Shown here: piece by piece, positions 9,307 to 18,230 of the stretch
Numbering within the stretch: the stretch's first letter is position 1
How the letters are laid out: each line of letters starts with the position of its first letter
Program-made: the position numbers and the translations under genes
Notes under the pieces: generated by a model
What the model saw: only the letters and a program-made list of their open reading frames with translations
Told to the model about the DNA's origin: nothing
Database searches by the model: none
Assembly: GCA_946887075.1 (NCBI GenBank)
Contig: CAMPKA010000014.1
Location: 7,663-71,662, forward strand
Direction of reading: 5' to 3'
Origin: an uncultured Salinimicrobium sp.
Lineage (GTDB): Bacteria; Bacteroidota; Bacteroidia; Flavobacteriales; Flavobacteriaceae
Length of the DNA: 64,000 nt

Positions 9307-10242
9307 TCAGGTATCGAACAACAAAGGGAAGAATCTTCCTTCGATCTTTTTTCCTTTCTCGATTATCGGAACACCATTAAGCAGGGGTTGACTCGTGTTG
9401 CTCCGGGTACCGTCGGCAAATACGTTCAGGACAAAAGCTCTCCTACTTCTTTCTGATTTATTTTCATAAGAACCGTGGAGAAGAAGGGGATGATGAAAGG
9501 TGGAATAGCCTTTTTGTAATTCGATGGGTATCGGTTGAAACTGTTTTTTCTGATCCTGATCCAAAAATTCCATTATGCTGTCCATGCTCCCCGCCAATTC
9601 GGGTTTCTGGAGAAGGCCCCAACGATGACTTCCTGGGATGTAATGGAGACATCCGTTTTCCGCTGTGGCATCATCTAGGGCAGTCCAGCAGGTCAAATGC
9701 TGCATTTCAACGGTGCGGGTCCAATATGAGTAGTCCTGGTGCCAGGCCACAACACCTCCGTGTTTAGCGGGTTTGCAAAACAATTGGTCATGCCAGAATC
9801 TCACATTCTTGTTGCCGAGCAATTGATGGGCCGCCATTAGAAAGGCTGGGTTCCATAAAATATCGTGATAACCTCTGGCTATACGCCAGTGTCCCAGGGA
9901 ATGAAAGAGGACCGCATTCCGGTCTTTGGATTCATTGGAGTGATACTCATAGAAATAATGGTTGAGAGGATGCGAAGGGACCATTAGATCAGCAAGTTCA
10001 TTCCTCAAAAGATCTACCTGCCAGTCCTCGAGTAATTTTATACCTGATACGTAGCCATTTTCCTTGAAAAATGTCACTTGTTCTTCTGTCAGCCTGTATT
10101 TTTCCCAATCCTTTTGTGTTTTTGGGATCTCAAACATTCCTGTTAGGGGATGATGATAATTCGAATAATCTCTTGGGTCCATTTCTTGAATTTTTGATCG
10201 CTGTTTTAAAGCATTTTCACGATTCCGGCATTGAAGCGTCAT
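9307..10242 (-). CDS. Phytanoyl-CoA dioxygenase (PhyH) family oxygenase
   Basis: 311 residues; Fe(II)/2-oxoglutarate-dependent oxygenase fold. The iron ligands are visible as AWHQDYSYW (His-x-Asp) and a distal His in HHPLLLHGS, followed by Arg residues (SERSRRAF) suited to 2-oxoglutarate. The first 20 residues are basic and unlike the rest; the internal ATG at 10182 (MDPRDYSNYHH) may be the true start. It is the last gene of the minus-strand carbohydrate cluster, 9 bases after the GH127 stop. Small-molecule hydroxylation is known for the family; the substrate here is unknown, and a sugar-linked or side-chain-modified compound is only a guess from context. Confidence 0.8.
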   Translation of the reverse strand: MTLQCRNRENALKQRSKIQEMDPRDYSNYHHPLTGMFEIPKTQKDWEKYRLTEEQVTFFKENGYVSGIKLLEDWQVDLLRNELADLMVPSHPLNHYFYEYHSNESKDRNAVLFHSLGHWRIARGYHDILWNPAFLMAAHQLLGNKNVRFWHDQLFCKPAKHGGVVAWHQDYSYWTRTVEMQHLTCWTALDDATAENGCLHYIPGSHRWGLLQKPELAGSMDSIMEFLDQDQKKQFQPIPIELQKGYSTFHHPLLLHGSYENKSERSRRAFVLNVFADGTRSNTSQPLLNGVPIIEKGKKIEGRFFPLLFDT

Positions 10243-10251
10243 GATCAGGCG

Positions 10252-12159
10252 CTATATGTGTTCCGAAGGATCTACCTTTCTATTATTCATTTTGACCGTC
10301 TGCTTTGAAATGGGCAGGTAAACAGAATAATTTTCCATATGAATATCGTAAAATGGGACCAGGTCGATTTTTTCCCCTTCGATCGTTTTAATCCTGAAGT
10401 GGCGATTTTCCAGATTGACAGTCTCAATGTCTTTTAAAAAGCTGGCAGGGTTGAATCTTATAGCTGGAACATCCACAGGAGTGCCGTTATAAGGGCCGTA
10501 TTCGTGTCGCATTCGGCCCACTGTTTCCGGTACACCAAATCGTGCCGACAGTACGGTGGGACCATACCCGAACGCGATATATTCATTCGTAGAAGGCAAG
10601 AGGGAATACCACAGCTGTGGCGCAAAAACCAGTTTCAGTTTATCACTACGCTTCCAAAGCCTGTCCACGATCAGATAGGAACCAGGTGCAGATCTGATAT
10701 TCAGGGGGTCTCCGTTCATCGTCGCTTTATAATCCCCTTTACTCCAGCTGGGAATCCGAATGGCAAGCTTGATCTTCACTGGTCTGTCAGACTGAATCTG
10801 GAGTTCAACCTGATTTCCATTCGGCAGGGTGGTCTTCTGTATCAGCTTTAGGTCGGACTCTGGGTAGCTGAGCTCTGAGGAGACGAATTGATTGACATAT
10901 AACCGGTTGGCCTGCAATCCATAGAGGTATTCTCCGATGCGCGAGAAATTCTCCATGCCTGTTCCTGTACAGCACCAGAATGAGGCCTCGGGGGTGCCCC
11001 ATGTTTTGTAGTATCCGGGAGCCATGGAAACATAATACATTGACATTCCGGTTTCCCTGTTCTGTGTGGGCAGGATTCCATTGATCAGGGCGCGTTCCAT
11101 GTAATCCTGATATTTAATGTCTGTCGACCAGTTCCAGAGATGGCTCGACAATTTGAGCATATTATAGGTGCAGCAGGTTTCATGGGCTCCAGGTCCCAAT
11201 TCGGACTGCAACTGATGAGGATCCGTGTTCCAGTGTTCGCCGTTGCTTGTTCCACCAGTGATATAGGAACGGGTATTGACTACCTGATCCCAAAAATATT
11301 CGGCGATTTGCTTGCTTCTACTATCCCCATTTATTTCAAAACCCCTCGCTACGCCAACAACATTAGGAATAAAGGAGTTCGCATGATATCCTTTGAGATT
11401 GTCCCTGCGTTTGGCAAGAGAATCAAAATAGCTGTGCTGGTAAAAGGATGTGGCGAGTGCTTTACATATCGTATCCCCGGTTTCGGAGTAGAGATTCCAA
11501 AAAACCTCGTTCATACCTCCTTGCTCTGTCTTATCCAGCACTTGTTGAAAGTAATCTTTTCCCAAAGGAGCAATCCTGGAGTACAGATAATGTGCTAAAT
11601 CCAGTGCAACTTCCAAAGCTACTTCGTCATTGTTGTACACATAACAGTCGTTTAATCCCGCCAGGATTTTATGGAGGGTATAATAAGGGGCCCAGACCTT
11701 TTCCATATTTTCGACCCTGTCCAGGTATTCTTCCGGAAATGCGCTGACATAGCCCGAACCGATTTCTTCCTGGCATTTGCGAAGTTCTTGAACAATATAT
11801 TTCGTGTTGTCCAGAAGAAGAGAATCCTTTGTGAGCTGGTACATTCTGGAGCTGGCAGATAGATAATGCCCGATAGAATGGCCGCGGAGTTCCCTGGATC
11901 CGCTCTCCCAACCTCCATAGCCTCGTGCAATGGTGTCGAGCCCTGCAGTTCTCCGAAAATGGTGAAGGAGCCTGTCCGGGTCTAATTTTTTTAGATACGA
12001 TTTCTCGAGCTCCATCGCTTCGTGCCACGGGCCTTCCGTGATCCTAACCCGGTCAAGGGTCGGCTCCGGGATTTTAGCGAATGGCTGCGGATCAGAAACA
12101 CATCCCGAACACAGGAACAATAGGATAAACGAGAGCCTAAATGTTGATTTGATTCTCAT
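10252..12159 (-). CDS. GH127-type beta-L-arabinofuranosidase lipoprotein
   Basis: 635 residues with a lipobox (LCSGC, Cys20). The chain is a DUF1680/GH127 enzyme: (alpha/alpha)6 barrel followed by beta domains. The zinc-thiolate active site known from Bifidobacterium HypBA1 (Glu338, Cys340, Cys417, Cys418) is matched here by Glu327, Cys329, Cys396 and Cys397 in the motifs AHETCC and SFWCCTGTGMEN, so the enzyme should be active and use the cysteine nucleophile. Family members cut terminal beta-L-arabinofuranosides of plant glycoproteins or pectins. Lipidation places it in the envelope. It lies 13 bases downstream of the metallophosphoesterase in one operon-like run. Confidence 0.88.
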   Translation of the reverse strand: MRIKSTFRLSFILLFLCSGCVSDPQPFAKIPEPTLDRVRITEGPWHEAMELEKSYLKKLDPDRLLHHFRRTAGLDTIARGYGGWESGSRELRGHSIGHYLSASSRMYQLTKDSLLLDNTKYIVQELRKCQEEIGSGYVSAFPEEYLDRVENMEKVWAPYYTLHKILAGLNDCYVYNNDEVALEVALDLAHYLYSRIAPLGKDYFQQVLDKTEQGGMNEVFWNLYSETGDTICKALATSFYQHSYFDSLAKRRDNLKGYHANSFIPNVVGVARGFEINGDSRSKQIAEYFWDQVVNTRSYITGGTSNGEHWNTDPHQLQSELGPGAHETCCTYNMLKLSSHLWNWSTDIKYQDYMERALINGILPTQNRETGMSMYYVSMAPGYYKTWGTPEASFWCCTGTGMENFSRIGEYLYGLQANRLYVNQFVSSELSYPESDLKLIQKTTLPNGNQVELQIQSDRPVKIKLAIRIPSWSKGDYKATMNGDPLNIRSAPGSYLIVDRLWKRSDKLKLVFAPQLWYSLLPSTNEYIAFGYGPTVLSARFGVPETVGRMRHEYGPYNGTPVDVPAIRFNPASFLKDIETVNLENRHFRIKTIEGEKIDLVPFYDIHMENYSVYLPISKQTVKMNNRKVDPSEHI

Positions 12160-12172
12160 AGTTCAGCATTTA

Positions 12173-13180
12173 TTACGTCTTTTTTTTTAGTTCTGGAACC
12201 AAGGGCACAGAATAGATCTTCCCCCAGGTTCCCTCTTTCCTCTCAGTGACCTTGATCTGGTCGTCGGTGATATGTACGACCATGTATTCTCCTGTTTTTG
12301 GGGATTTCTGTGTTGAACCCACGCACCATACCGGAATGTTTCTCCACCTATAATGATTTACCACATGTTCATGTCCATGAAAAATGGCGATGATGTTGTA
12401 ATCCCTGATAACGCTGTGAAATGCATCCTGCTCTTTCTGGGTCCACCATTCATTCGACCAGCCGGATAGACCATAGTGAAAGAACAGGATCACCCGTCTT
12501 CCGCTATCCCCGACCGAATTCTTCAAATCCTTCTTTAGAAAATCGAGGCTAAATGCCGGCTCCCTATATCCTCCCTTAAAATAATGGCACCAGCCACAGC
12601 CAGGGTCCCACCGATTTCCGGGATAACTGTTCAAATTGACGAAGTGAATACCTGCCCGGTCCCAGGAATAGTGCAAGCCATTTTCTGAGACATTTGCGAT
12701 GCCACTTCTTTCTGAATTTCTCGCTTTGATACCGTTGCGAACATGGTTGCCCGGATTGTCTTTAGAAGGGCCGTCATGATTCCCAAATCCTTCATATACC
12801 AGGAAGGGAAACGCCCCCTGGCCATTTAATCCAAAGATGGAAGTAAAGGCCTTCCATTCTCCTTCTCCTCCATGATCTGTAATGTCCCCGGTAAAAACAA
12901 CGAATTCAGGGGCAGGAACTTTCAGAGCGGTGTCCGGTTGCCGCTTTCCGGGAAGGGAAGCCATATCCCGTGCCATTTTCTTGTTTATTATTGCCGTGCT
13001 GTCGTCAGCATCCTGTTCAAAATGAAGGTCGGAGCCGATAAAGAAGGTGACCTCTGCGTTCCTCCCTACCGTCGGACGACAGCCATTAAAAAACGCGAAC
13101 AAGACAGCCGGGACTATGACAGCCGGCCACCAAGCGTATCGCGGTAGACGAAAATATGTCAATCTGCAAAAAAGTTTCAT
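12173..13180 (-). CDS. Calcineurin-like metallophosphoesterase
   Basis: 335 residues. An N-terminal hydrophobic segment ends in FFNGC, a possible lipobox. All five metallophosphoesterase blocks are present in order: GSDLHFE (D-x-H), FTGDITDHGGEGEW (GD), GNHDG (GNH[DE]), FFHYG (H) and FHGHEH (GHxH). These bind two metal ions and hydrolyse phosphomono- or diesters. In a carbohydrate cluster the substrate could be a phosphorylated glycan or teichoic-acid-like polymer, but that is inference. It is separated by 120 bases from the upstream glycosidase and by 13 bases from GH127. Confidence 0.85.
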   Translation of the reverse strand: MKLFCRLTYFRLPRYAWWPAVIVPAVLFAFFNGCRPTVGRNAEVTFFIGSDLHFEQDADDSTAIINKKMARDMASLPGKRQPDTALKVPAPEFVVFTGDITDHGGEGEWKAFTSIFGLNGQGAFPFLVYEGFGNHDGPSKDNPGNHVRNGIKARNSERSGIANVSENGLHYSWDRAGIHFVNLNSYPGNRWDPGCGWCHYFKGGYREPAFSLDFLKKDLKNSVGDSGRRVILFFHYGLSGWSNEWWTQKEQDAFHSVIRDYNIIAIFHGHEHVVNHYRWRNIPVWCVGSTQKSPKTGEYMVVHITDDQIKVTERKEGTWGKIYSVPLVPELKKKT

Positions 13181-13300
13181 GGCGCTGATCTCATGAATTA
13201 AAATCCTTTGACGGAGGGTTACAAACTTGTTATGGTGATTCTCTGCGAAATATTCAAACTGGGTTACGGAGGACTGGCCTATGGCCGCTGGAATAATTCC

Positions 13301-15799
13301 TCAATGCAATTCTACCTCGTAAACTCCCGCAAAGGCCTTTTTACTTTTGTGTTGAAAAACGATTCTTAACCGCGAGGTCTCCACGGTATCAAAGGAGATC
13401 TGGTTCAGGCCGGCAATAGGCTCCTCAGGAATTCGGACCTGGTTTGAAACTTCCTGCCAGTCTTCTCCATTCCAATATTCCACAGTATAGCTGCTTGGAG
13501 GCTGAACACCCCCGTTGTCATTGTAAAAGAAGATATTGGCATTACTTACCTGTTTGGGTTCCTTAAAATCAAACTGGATCCAATCCTCCGAATTTGGGGA
13601 CTCATAAGCCGTCCAGCGATTGGCTGGATTGGCTAGTCCATCATTGATGCCTTTTACATTATCAAATCTCGAGGTATAAGAACTGGAAAACTCGGCATTA
13701 TAAGCAAGATTATCTATCTCGCCGATGCCTTTTTTGAGCGGAAAATCAGCCTTTCCCCAGGCTTCCAATTCTGATAATCCTACAGCACCATTTTTAGTGT
13801 CCGGAAATCTCAGTCTAATTCTTGAGGTTTTTATTGGTTCAAAATCTATCCAATTTGCCATCCCGGCCTTTGGTTTTTCAGGTCTTCGTTTTTGCCCCGG
13901 GACCTCCTGCCAGCTATTTCCGGTCCAATATTCCAGGTCAAAAGTTTGAGGCACGGTGATATCCGGATCATTATCAAAAAAATAAGCGATTACTCTCTGA
14001 AGGGGTCGTTCTATTCCGAAATCAATTCCTATGTATTCAGAATCGTTATCGGAAAATTCCGTGGTCCATCTGTTTGCCGGCTGCTCATAATACCAATGTT
14101 GACCATCATTGACCTTTAGAGCAATATTTTCACCTATCCCGGAGAAGGAGGCTATAACTCGCGGAAAATACTGATCTTCTTCATTATTCACAGCGTAATT
14201 CACCAGCTGCTCCTTCGGGTCTTGGATCCTGCCCGGTTCAATAAGAGCAGCCAATCTTCTTATCTCTGGGGAAGAAGCTATTGTTTTTCCATCTGAAATT
14301 ATCCGCAGTCCCTGACCCACATTATATCGATCTCCGGTCCTATCCCAGACAATGGAGACATTGCGCCCGTGGTAGGCCACATCTTCAAGTGCAAAGTAGT
14401 CCCAACTATCGGGAATCAATGGGTCAACCACAATGGAATCCGTTGCTTTTGGCTGCAATCCTATAAGTCCGGTGATCACAAGATCAATGTAGGAAGAATG
14501 AAAATAATGATCGCTGTGCCCCGGATTATCATGACCTGACCACGATCCCGTATAAGGATGGTTGGCTTCAGCGATATAGGGTTTTCCATTCTTTCGGTGG
14601 GTACGCGCAAAAATATCCAGTAACTCATAATAATCCTCCTTGCTCACGTAGTTCTGATCATAATTCCTTAGCACATTGGCCATTGCCTTTAAGGTCTGCG
14701 CGGTGGCAAAAGGCCATGCGTTACCACTCCACTGGCAACAGTTTTCGGCGATCTTGAATAGCGGATCCCCCTGTTCTACTGTCGTCGGACCGAATGGAGC
14801 ATAAAAATAATCGGGATCCATGAGATATTGCCATGCTGCCTCAAAACCCGGATCCGGCATATTGAAATACCAGGGGATAAACCCGATTTCTTCACGACCA
14901 TGCGGATTACCCGCATATTCTCCTGTTTCGTAGGTGAGCGAATTGGCTTTGATGCCATTGCGTTCATCATTCTGGAACCGGTGGAAGAAGAAGTTCCGGT
15001 CGGGATCCCAATTCTTTTGCTGAAAGTTGCTCTTTATCGTGTCGGCCTTTTTTGCGTAAAAACCGGCCAATTCGGCATTTCCGTTGAGTTCTGCAATGTT
15101 CTTTATTGCCAAAGCGTAAGCCCACATATAGCTGTTTAAGGTGGGCCTGTATCCCGGAGCCCCAGCGAACCAGTTCTCTGTTTGCCGGCTATTGATGTTC
15201 GTTTCCATTCCGTCATGCATGCCATCCCAGGCAAACATACCTTCAGAAGGGACATAATACCGCTTTTCCCATCCTTTATACTGTTCGACTAACTCATCCT
15301 GAAGCTCAGTAACAAAATCTTCATTCTGGTACACCTTGTAAATTTGCCAGACGGCATCTCCGATCCAGTTGGTGTAGTTGAAGGGTTCTGCACCGGGATT
15401 TTCAAACCAGAAGCTCGCATAATCCTCCGCATATTTTTTGTCCCTGAACCAGCGATACTCATAAAGCTGATGTCCTGCCGGTGCACTGATCGTCCCGTAG
15501 GCTCCAGACCACCAGGGCCGATCTGCAAATTCAGTGGAGGCATATCCCGATTCTGGAGAACCATATACCATCTTTCCACTCATCATTTCCCAGCGGTAGT
15601 AGTAGGTGAGGTCAATGTCTTCATTGGGTGTATCGAGAAAGGGAATGTTTTCTTTATACCATCTCCAGTCTCTATTCGTCCAAAAGGAATACTTGTCCAG
15701 AATTTCCTGTTTGTCCAGAATTTCCTCTTCCTGGCATGAACTAAGGACAGTTATCAGGAAAAGAGATGTGATATAGCGGATCGTTCTAGTGTAGTGCAT
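13301..15799 (-). CDS. (alpha/alpha)6 glycosidase with two discoidin-like domains
   Basis: 832-residue lipoprotein (lipobox LSSC followed by acidic QEEE, similar to the Bacteroidota surface-export signal). Residues about 25-480 look like an MGH1/GH63-like (alpha/alpha)6 catalytic domain (WDGMHDGMETN, RPTLNSYMWAYALA, CCQWSGNAWPFATAQTLKAM). Two beta-sandwich modules of F5/8-C (discoidin, CBM32-like) type follow at about 555-690 and 700-832, each with 'aNRWTayE/tE...wIqfDF/igIDFg', 'YTVEYWNGedWQEV' and 'sRlRivF'. I cannot assign a GH family; the neighbours suggest an arabinose-, rhamnose- or galactose-containing plant or algal glycan. It starts 10 bases after the upstream GH146 stop, a tight operon. 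Confidence 0.75.
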   Translation of the reverse strand: MHYTRTIRYITSLFLITVLSSCQEEEILDKQEILDKYSFWTNRDWRWYKENIPFLDTPNEDIDLTYYYRWEMMSGKMVYGSPESGYASTEFADRPWWSGAYGTISAPAGHQLYEYRWFRDKKYAEDYASFWFENPGAEPFNYTNWIGDAVWQIYKVYQNEDFVTELQDELVEQYKGWEKRYYVPSEGMFAWDGMHDGMETNINSRQTENWFAGAPGYRPTLNSYMWAYALAIKNIAELNGNAELAGFYAKKADTIKSNFQQKNWDPDRNFFFHRFQNDERNGIKANSLTYETGEYAGNPHGREEIGFIPWYFNMPDPGFEAAWQYLMDPDYFYAPFGPTTVEQGDPLFKIAENCCQWSGNAWPFATAQTLKAMANVLRNYDQNYVSKEDYYELLDIFARTHRKNGKPYIAEANHPYTGSWSGHDNPGHSDHYFHSSYIDLVITGLIGLQPKATDSIVVDPLIPDSWDYFALEDVAYHGRNVSIVWDRTGDRYNVGQGLRIISDGKTIASSPEIRRLAALIEPGRIQDPKEQLVNYAVNNEEDQYFPRVIASFSGIGENIALKVNDGQHWYYEQPANRWTTEFSDNDSEYIGIDFGIERPLQRVIAYFFDNDPDITVPQTFDLEYWTGNSWQEVPGQKRRPEKPKAGMANWIDFEPIKTSRIRLRFPDTKNGAVGLSELEAWGKADFPLKKGIGEIDNLAYNAEFSSSYTSRFDNVKGINDGLANPANRWTAYESPNSEDWIQFDFKEPKQVSNANIFFYNDNGGVQPPSSYTVEYWNGEDWQEVSNQVRIPEEPIAGLNQISFDTVETSRLRIVFQHKSKKAFAGVYEVELH
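15693..15728. repeat. 18-base tandem duplication in a lipoprotein linker
   Basis: Two adjacent 18-base units beginning TTGTCCAGAATTTCCT, identical at 17 of 18 positions, encode EEILDK and QEILDK directly after the lipidated cysteine of the discoidin-containing glycosidase. The duplication is in frame and lengthens the charged tether. Confidence 0.85.
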
Positions 15800-15809
15800 T
15801 TTATGATTT

Positions 15810-18167
15810 TTATTGTTCTTCCTTTTGTTTTGCCTGTTTTACCAGTTTGGCTTCGAAAGCCGCCCCGGCAATATGTCCTTTGTGTGCCTGGAACTTTACC
15901 GTGACCACTTCCTTGTCCCGGGTCAGTTCAAAGGGTATTTCATATACGTGGTCGACGAATTCCCCAGGCTTTTCTGCCTGTAGATGTTCGGTGGCTACAA
16001 GTTGTCCTTCCACAACAATATCAAATCTGCGATTTCCTCCATCACTGCCATAGTAAGTGACGATGAGCTCCACAGGTACGGAAGGATTTGTCTCCATCTC
16101 AAATGAAAACCAGCCTCCGTTTGGGGCATCCCGGAATTTTTTGCCCGCGTATTCCCCTACGCCGGTGTTCTCCCCTTCGAGGTTATGATTCCTTTCCGGC
16201 TGCATCTCGCCCAACCTCAATACATCCAATGTCCGTCTTTCTATTTCCCTTAGTTTCCTAACCTCAGCTTCATAGGCTTCTTTTTTCTCCTTCCACTCCA
16301 CCTGGTTGAATACGTCCCAATAAACAATCTGTTTTTGATCAAAAACCTGGTAAAATGGGATCAACTCAAGGTCATGGGGCCTGCCAGTACCTGAAGTTTT
16401 GAACACCAGGTCCTGTTGGCTCACAGGTTCAATCCATTTCTTTACCGGCAGACCCTCGGCAAGCAACACAGGGATTTCGAGAGAACGGAGCTCTTCTTCT
16501 CCTAATCCAGCTGCCAGTAAAACAGGCCCATACATGAGCGCCGTTTTCCCTGGGGATCCCGGCAATTCCTTCCTATGGACCTCCATGGGTAAAACAACTT
16601 CGATCTCATCACCATTCCTCCACACTCTGTCCAGACTCACGTAAGAACCCGGTTCAGCTGATATATGACGAAACCTCTTGCCATTAACCCTGACGGTTAT
16701 TCCTTTTGTAGCCCATCCTGGATAACGAATATGAATAGGGAATTCCTGAGCTTTGTCAGAAGTAATCCTAATCAAGGTTTTTTCGGATTCCGGATAATTC
16801 GTCTCCTGTCGCACCTTCATTTTTCTCTCTTTCCAGTCGAGTTCAGAAGGAATAAAAAGATTCACATAAAGACTCCCATCTGTTCCTTTGTAATAGATAC
16901 TTTCCCCATATTTTGCATGGTTTTCTATCCCGGTACCTACGCAGCACCAGAAGGAATCGAATGGAGTACTGAATTTTTTTTCGGTTCCTGAAGCCAGGGG
17001 GACATAGTAACAGAACATCCCGGTTTCCGGGTTTTGGGACGCCAGAATGTGGTTGTACAGCGCTTGCTCGTAATAGTCCATATAACTGGGAGAAGTATTC
17101 CACCGGTAGAGGTAATCCGTGAGTTTAAGCATGTTGTAGGTATTGCAGGTCTCGGAGGTGTTGGCGCTCAGTGACAGGTCATCAGGAGGAGAAAAATATT
17201 CGAAATTGCTGTTCCCCCCGTTTGCATAGGAGTGATCGTTCACTACCGCGCTCCAAAAGAAACTTGCGACAGTGGAATCCCTTCGATTCCCCGTTAACTC
17301 ATAGAGCCGTGCATTTCCCAGAACTTTAGGAATCTGCGTATTGGCGTGCAGCCCTGCCAGGCGATCTTTCCTTGCGGCCAAGGGATCAATGACTTCTTCG
17401 TGCTCAAAGCGATAGGCCAGCTCCAGGTATTTCTTTTCTCCGGTAATCGCATAAACATTGGACAAAGATTCATTCATCCCTCCGAATTCCGTATGGAGCA
17501 TTTCCTGAAATTTCTCCTTGGGAAGATCTTTAAACTTTTCATGTACCCAGTCAGACATGCCGATTACAACTTTCTTCGCCTGTTCGTTTCCGCAATACAA
17601 ATAGGCATCGAGTAGGCCGTCCCATGCCTTATGTAACATATACCAGGGCACCCAGCCCCCGTTAAGATCAAAACCGGCAGAACGAATATTACCCGCCGCT
17701 ACCTGATCCCAGATCTCCGCTTCATTAGGCACGCCACCTACGTAACCCGTACCCCGGGCTTGCTGCAGTTCGGCCAGTTCTTTGACAACATAATTGACTT
17801 TGTTTAAAAATAATTCTTCTCCGGTGGCGGCGTACATGAGTGAACAGGCCGACAGGTAGTGGCCCAACATGTGAGAGGAATTTTCCTCCCAGCCGCCGTA
17901 AATCGGAGCTTTAGGTTCTAAACCGGCATTTAACCTCCACCGGTGGAGCAACCTGTCTGGATCCAGTTCCTTTATATATCGTGCATCAAGCTCCAGGGCT
18001 TGGTGAAATGGGCTGCCGGCCAACAGACGAACCTGCGAAAGCCGAAATGGCTCCACCTTAATTGGCACCACCGGTTCCACGATATACCTATCCTGGTCCT
18101 GGGCAATAAGACCTGTGGAGGACGAACAACAAATTATTCCCAGAATTACTTTTAGCTTCAAGTTCAT
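15810..18167 (-). CDS. GH146-type beta-L-arabinofuranosidase
   Basis: 785 residues with a signal peptide (IICCSSSTGLIAQ). The DUF1680 barrel carries the same thiolate centre as GH127: Glu339 and Cys341 in TSETCNTYNML, and Cys408/Cys409 in SFWCCVGTGIEN. A further C-terminal beta domain (about residues 655-785, ending in VTVKFQAHKGHIAGAAFE) is the substrate-binding module I associate with GH146 and not with GH127, so GH146 is preferred. GH146 members release beta-L-arabinofuranose from plant polysaccharides. It is co-directional with and 10 bases upstream of the discoidin glycosidase. Confidence 0.82.
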   Translation of the reverse strand: MNLKLKVILGIICCSSSTGLIAQDQDRYIVEPVVPIKVEPFRLSQVRLLAGSPFHQALELDARYIKELDPDRLLHRWRLNAGLEPKAPIYGGWEENSSHMLGHYLSACSLMYAATGEELFLNKVNYVVKELAELQQARGTGYVGGVPNEAEIWDQVAAGNIRSAGFDLNGGWVPWYMLHKAWDGLLDAYLYCGNEQAKKVVIGMSDWVHEKFKDLPKEKFQEMLHTEFGGMNESLSNVYAITGEKKYLELAYRFEHEEVIDPLAARKDRLAGLHANTQIPKVLGNARLYELTGNRRDSTVASFFWSAVVNDHSYANGGNSNFEYFSPPDDLSLSANTSETCNTYNMLKLTDYLYRWNTSPSYMDYYEQALYNHILASQNPETGMFCYYVPLASGTEKKFSTPFDSFWCCVGTGIENHAKYGESIYYKGTDGSLYVNLFIPSELDWKERKMKVRQETNYPESEKTLIRITSDKAQEFPIHIRYPGWATKGITVRVNGKRFRHISAEPGSYVSLDRVWRNGDEIEVVLPMEVHRKELPGSPGKTALMYGPVLLAAGLGEEELRSLEIPVLLAEGLPVKKWIEPVSQQDLVFKTSGTGRPHDLELIPFYQVFDQKQIVYWDVFNQVEWKEKKEAYEAEVRKLREIERRTLDVLRLGEMQPERNHNLEGENTGVGEYAGKKFRDAPNGGWFSFEMETNPSVPVELIVTYYGSDGGNRRFDIVVEGQLVATEHLQAEKPGEFVDHVYEIPFELTRDKEVVTVKFQAHKGHIAGAAFEAKLVKQAKQKEEQ

Positions 18168-18230
18168 AACAAATTCAATTTTTAAGGTCCTCCCTGATTC
18201 GCGAGGTTCCCGTGTGTGCGTGCTCCTTTA

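Noticed and set aside
15344..15739. 131-codon plus-strand frame inside the discoidin glycosidase
   Set aside because: Antisense shadow of a clear gene; no independent motif or start signal.
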